Positions 5,281 to 5,460 of a stretch of DNA of 5,460 bases are shown here, in pieces. The notes under the pieces are model-generated. The model did not search any database. It was given only the letters and a program-made list of their open reading frames with translations, and was not told where the DNA came from. Made by a program: the position numbers and the translations under genes. The stretch's first letter is position 1; each line of letters opens with the position of its first letter. The stretch spans positions 1 through 5,460 of the forward strand of contig CAKKRN010000311.1 of assembly GCA_919902745.1 (NCBI GenBank). Direction: 5' to 3'. Source of the DNA: Syntrophaceae bacterium. GTDB taxonomy: Bacteria > Desulfobacterota > Syntrophia > Syntrophales > UBA5619.

Positions 5281-5460
5281 AAGCTGCAATTATTTGATAA
5301 GCAGGAATATGAATTTGCCGTTCCCCACTTTTTTGAAGAGATGCTAAACGATGAATTGACCATTGATGATATTGAAACAGTCATCAAAACCGGCCATATA
5401 GAACATAAGTTTACACGGGACCCACGAGGGCTGAGATACGAAGTTGTCGGTTTTACAGGG
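5281..5460 (+). CDS. DUF4258 domain protein, partial, start codon unresolved
   Basis: The frame directly after the antitoxin stop is open to the right edge (60 codons). It reads as the front of a DUF4258 domain: a helix with FFEEMLNDELTIDDIETVIKTG, then HKFTRDPRGLRYEVVGFTG, the last part being the family's hallmark. The function of DUF4258 is not established; from memory such genes often sit next to YgiT/MqsA-type zinc-finger antitoxin genes. No good start is visible. The only in-frame ATG (5341) falls inside the first domain helix, with GAAGAG touching it and no proper spacing; CTG at 5284 has no clear ribosome-binding site. A TTG at 5277 overlaps the antitoxin stop but its frame closes at 5295; a single-base frameshift would join it to this frame. 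It may be a third operon gene with a rare start, a 5'-damaged gene, or the result of a sequencing error. The domain is fairly clear; the gene's integrity is not. Confidence 0.65.

Overview
The window looks like a bacterial chromosome segment with a GC-rich housekeeping half and a more AT-rich accessory end. The presence of glmU (UDP-GlcNAc for peptidoglycan) indicates a bacterium. The high GC and the compact purD-purH-purE cluster would fit a deltaproteobacterium / Desulfobacterota such as the Syntrophus group, but that placement is from memory and is inference only.

Layout. Bases 1-715 (minus strand) hold the 5' 238 codons of glmU, which runs off the left edge. Bases 716-972 are a divergent intergenic region. 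It contains weak overlapping promoter-like elements on both strands, a perfect 8-bp inverted repeat with a T-rich tail, and a possible promoter for the purine operon. Bases 973-4425 (plus strand) carry purD, purH and purE, spaced by 13 and 29 nt, each with a clear Shine-Dalgarno sequence. Together they encode four activities of de novo purine synthesis: GAR synthetase (PurD), N5-CAIR mutase (PurE), and AICAR transformylase plus IMP cyclohydrolase (PurH). PurD resembles the archaeal type more than the usual bacterial one.

Bases 4426-4570 hold no gene but contain small repeats and a near-consensus sigma-70 promoter. Bases 4571-5280 encode a toxin-first type II toxin-antitoxin pair: a RelE/ParE-superfamily (Gp49/HigB-like) toxin followed, with a 4-nt ATGA overlap, by an XRE-type (HigA-like) antitoxin. 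The same frame continues after the antitoxin stop codon into a recognisable DUF4258 domain (5281-5460). That segment runs off the right edge and has no convincing start codon. The toxin-antitoxin end is visibly more AT-rich than the pur genes (bases 4861-4920 have 18 G/C of 60; bases 3121-3180 have 40 of 60), which fits an acquired module.

The most unusual signal is the toxin promoter. Its TTGACA / 17 bp / TATATT elements predict transcription starting on the A of the toxin ATG, giving a leaderless mRNA, while a GGAGG motif lies inside the promoter spacer where only read-through transcripts would carry it.
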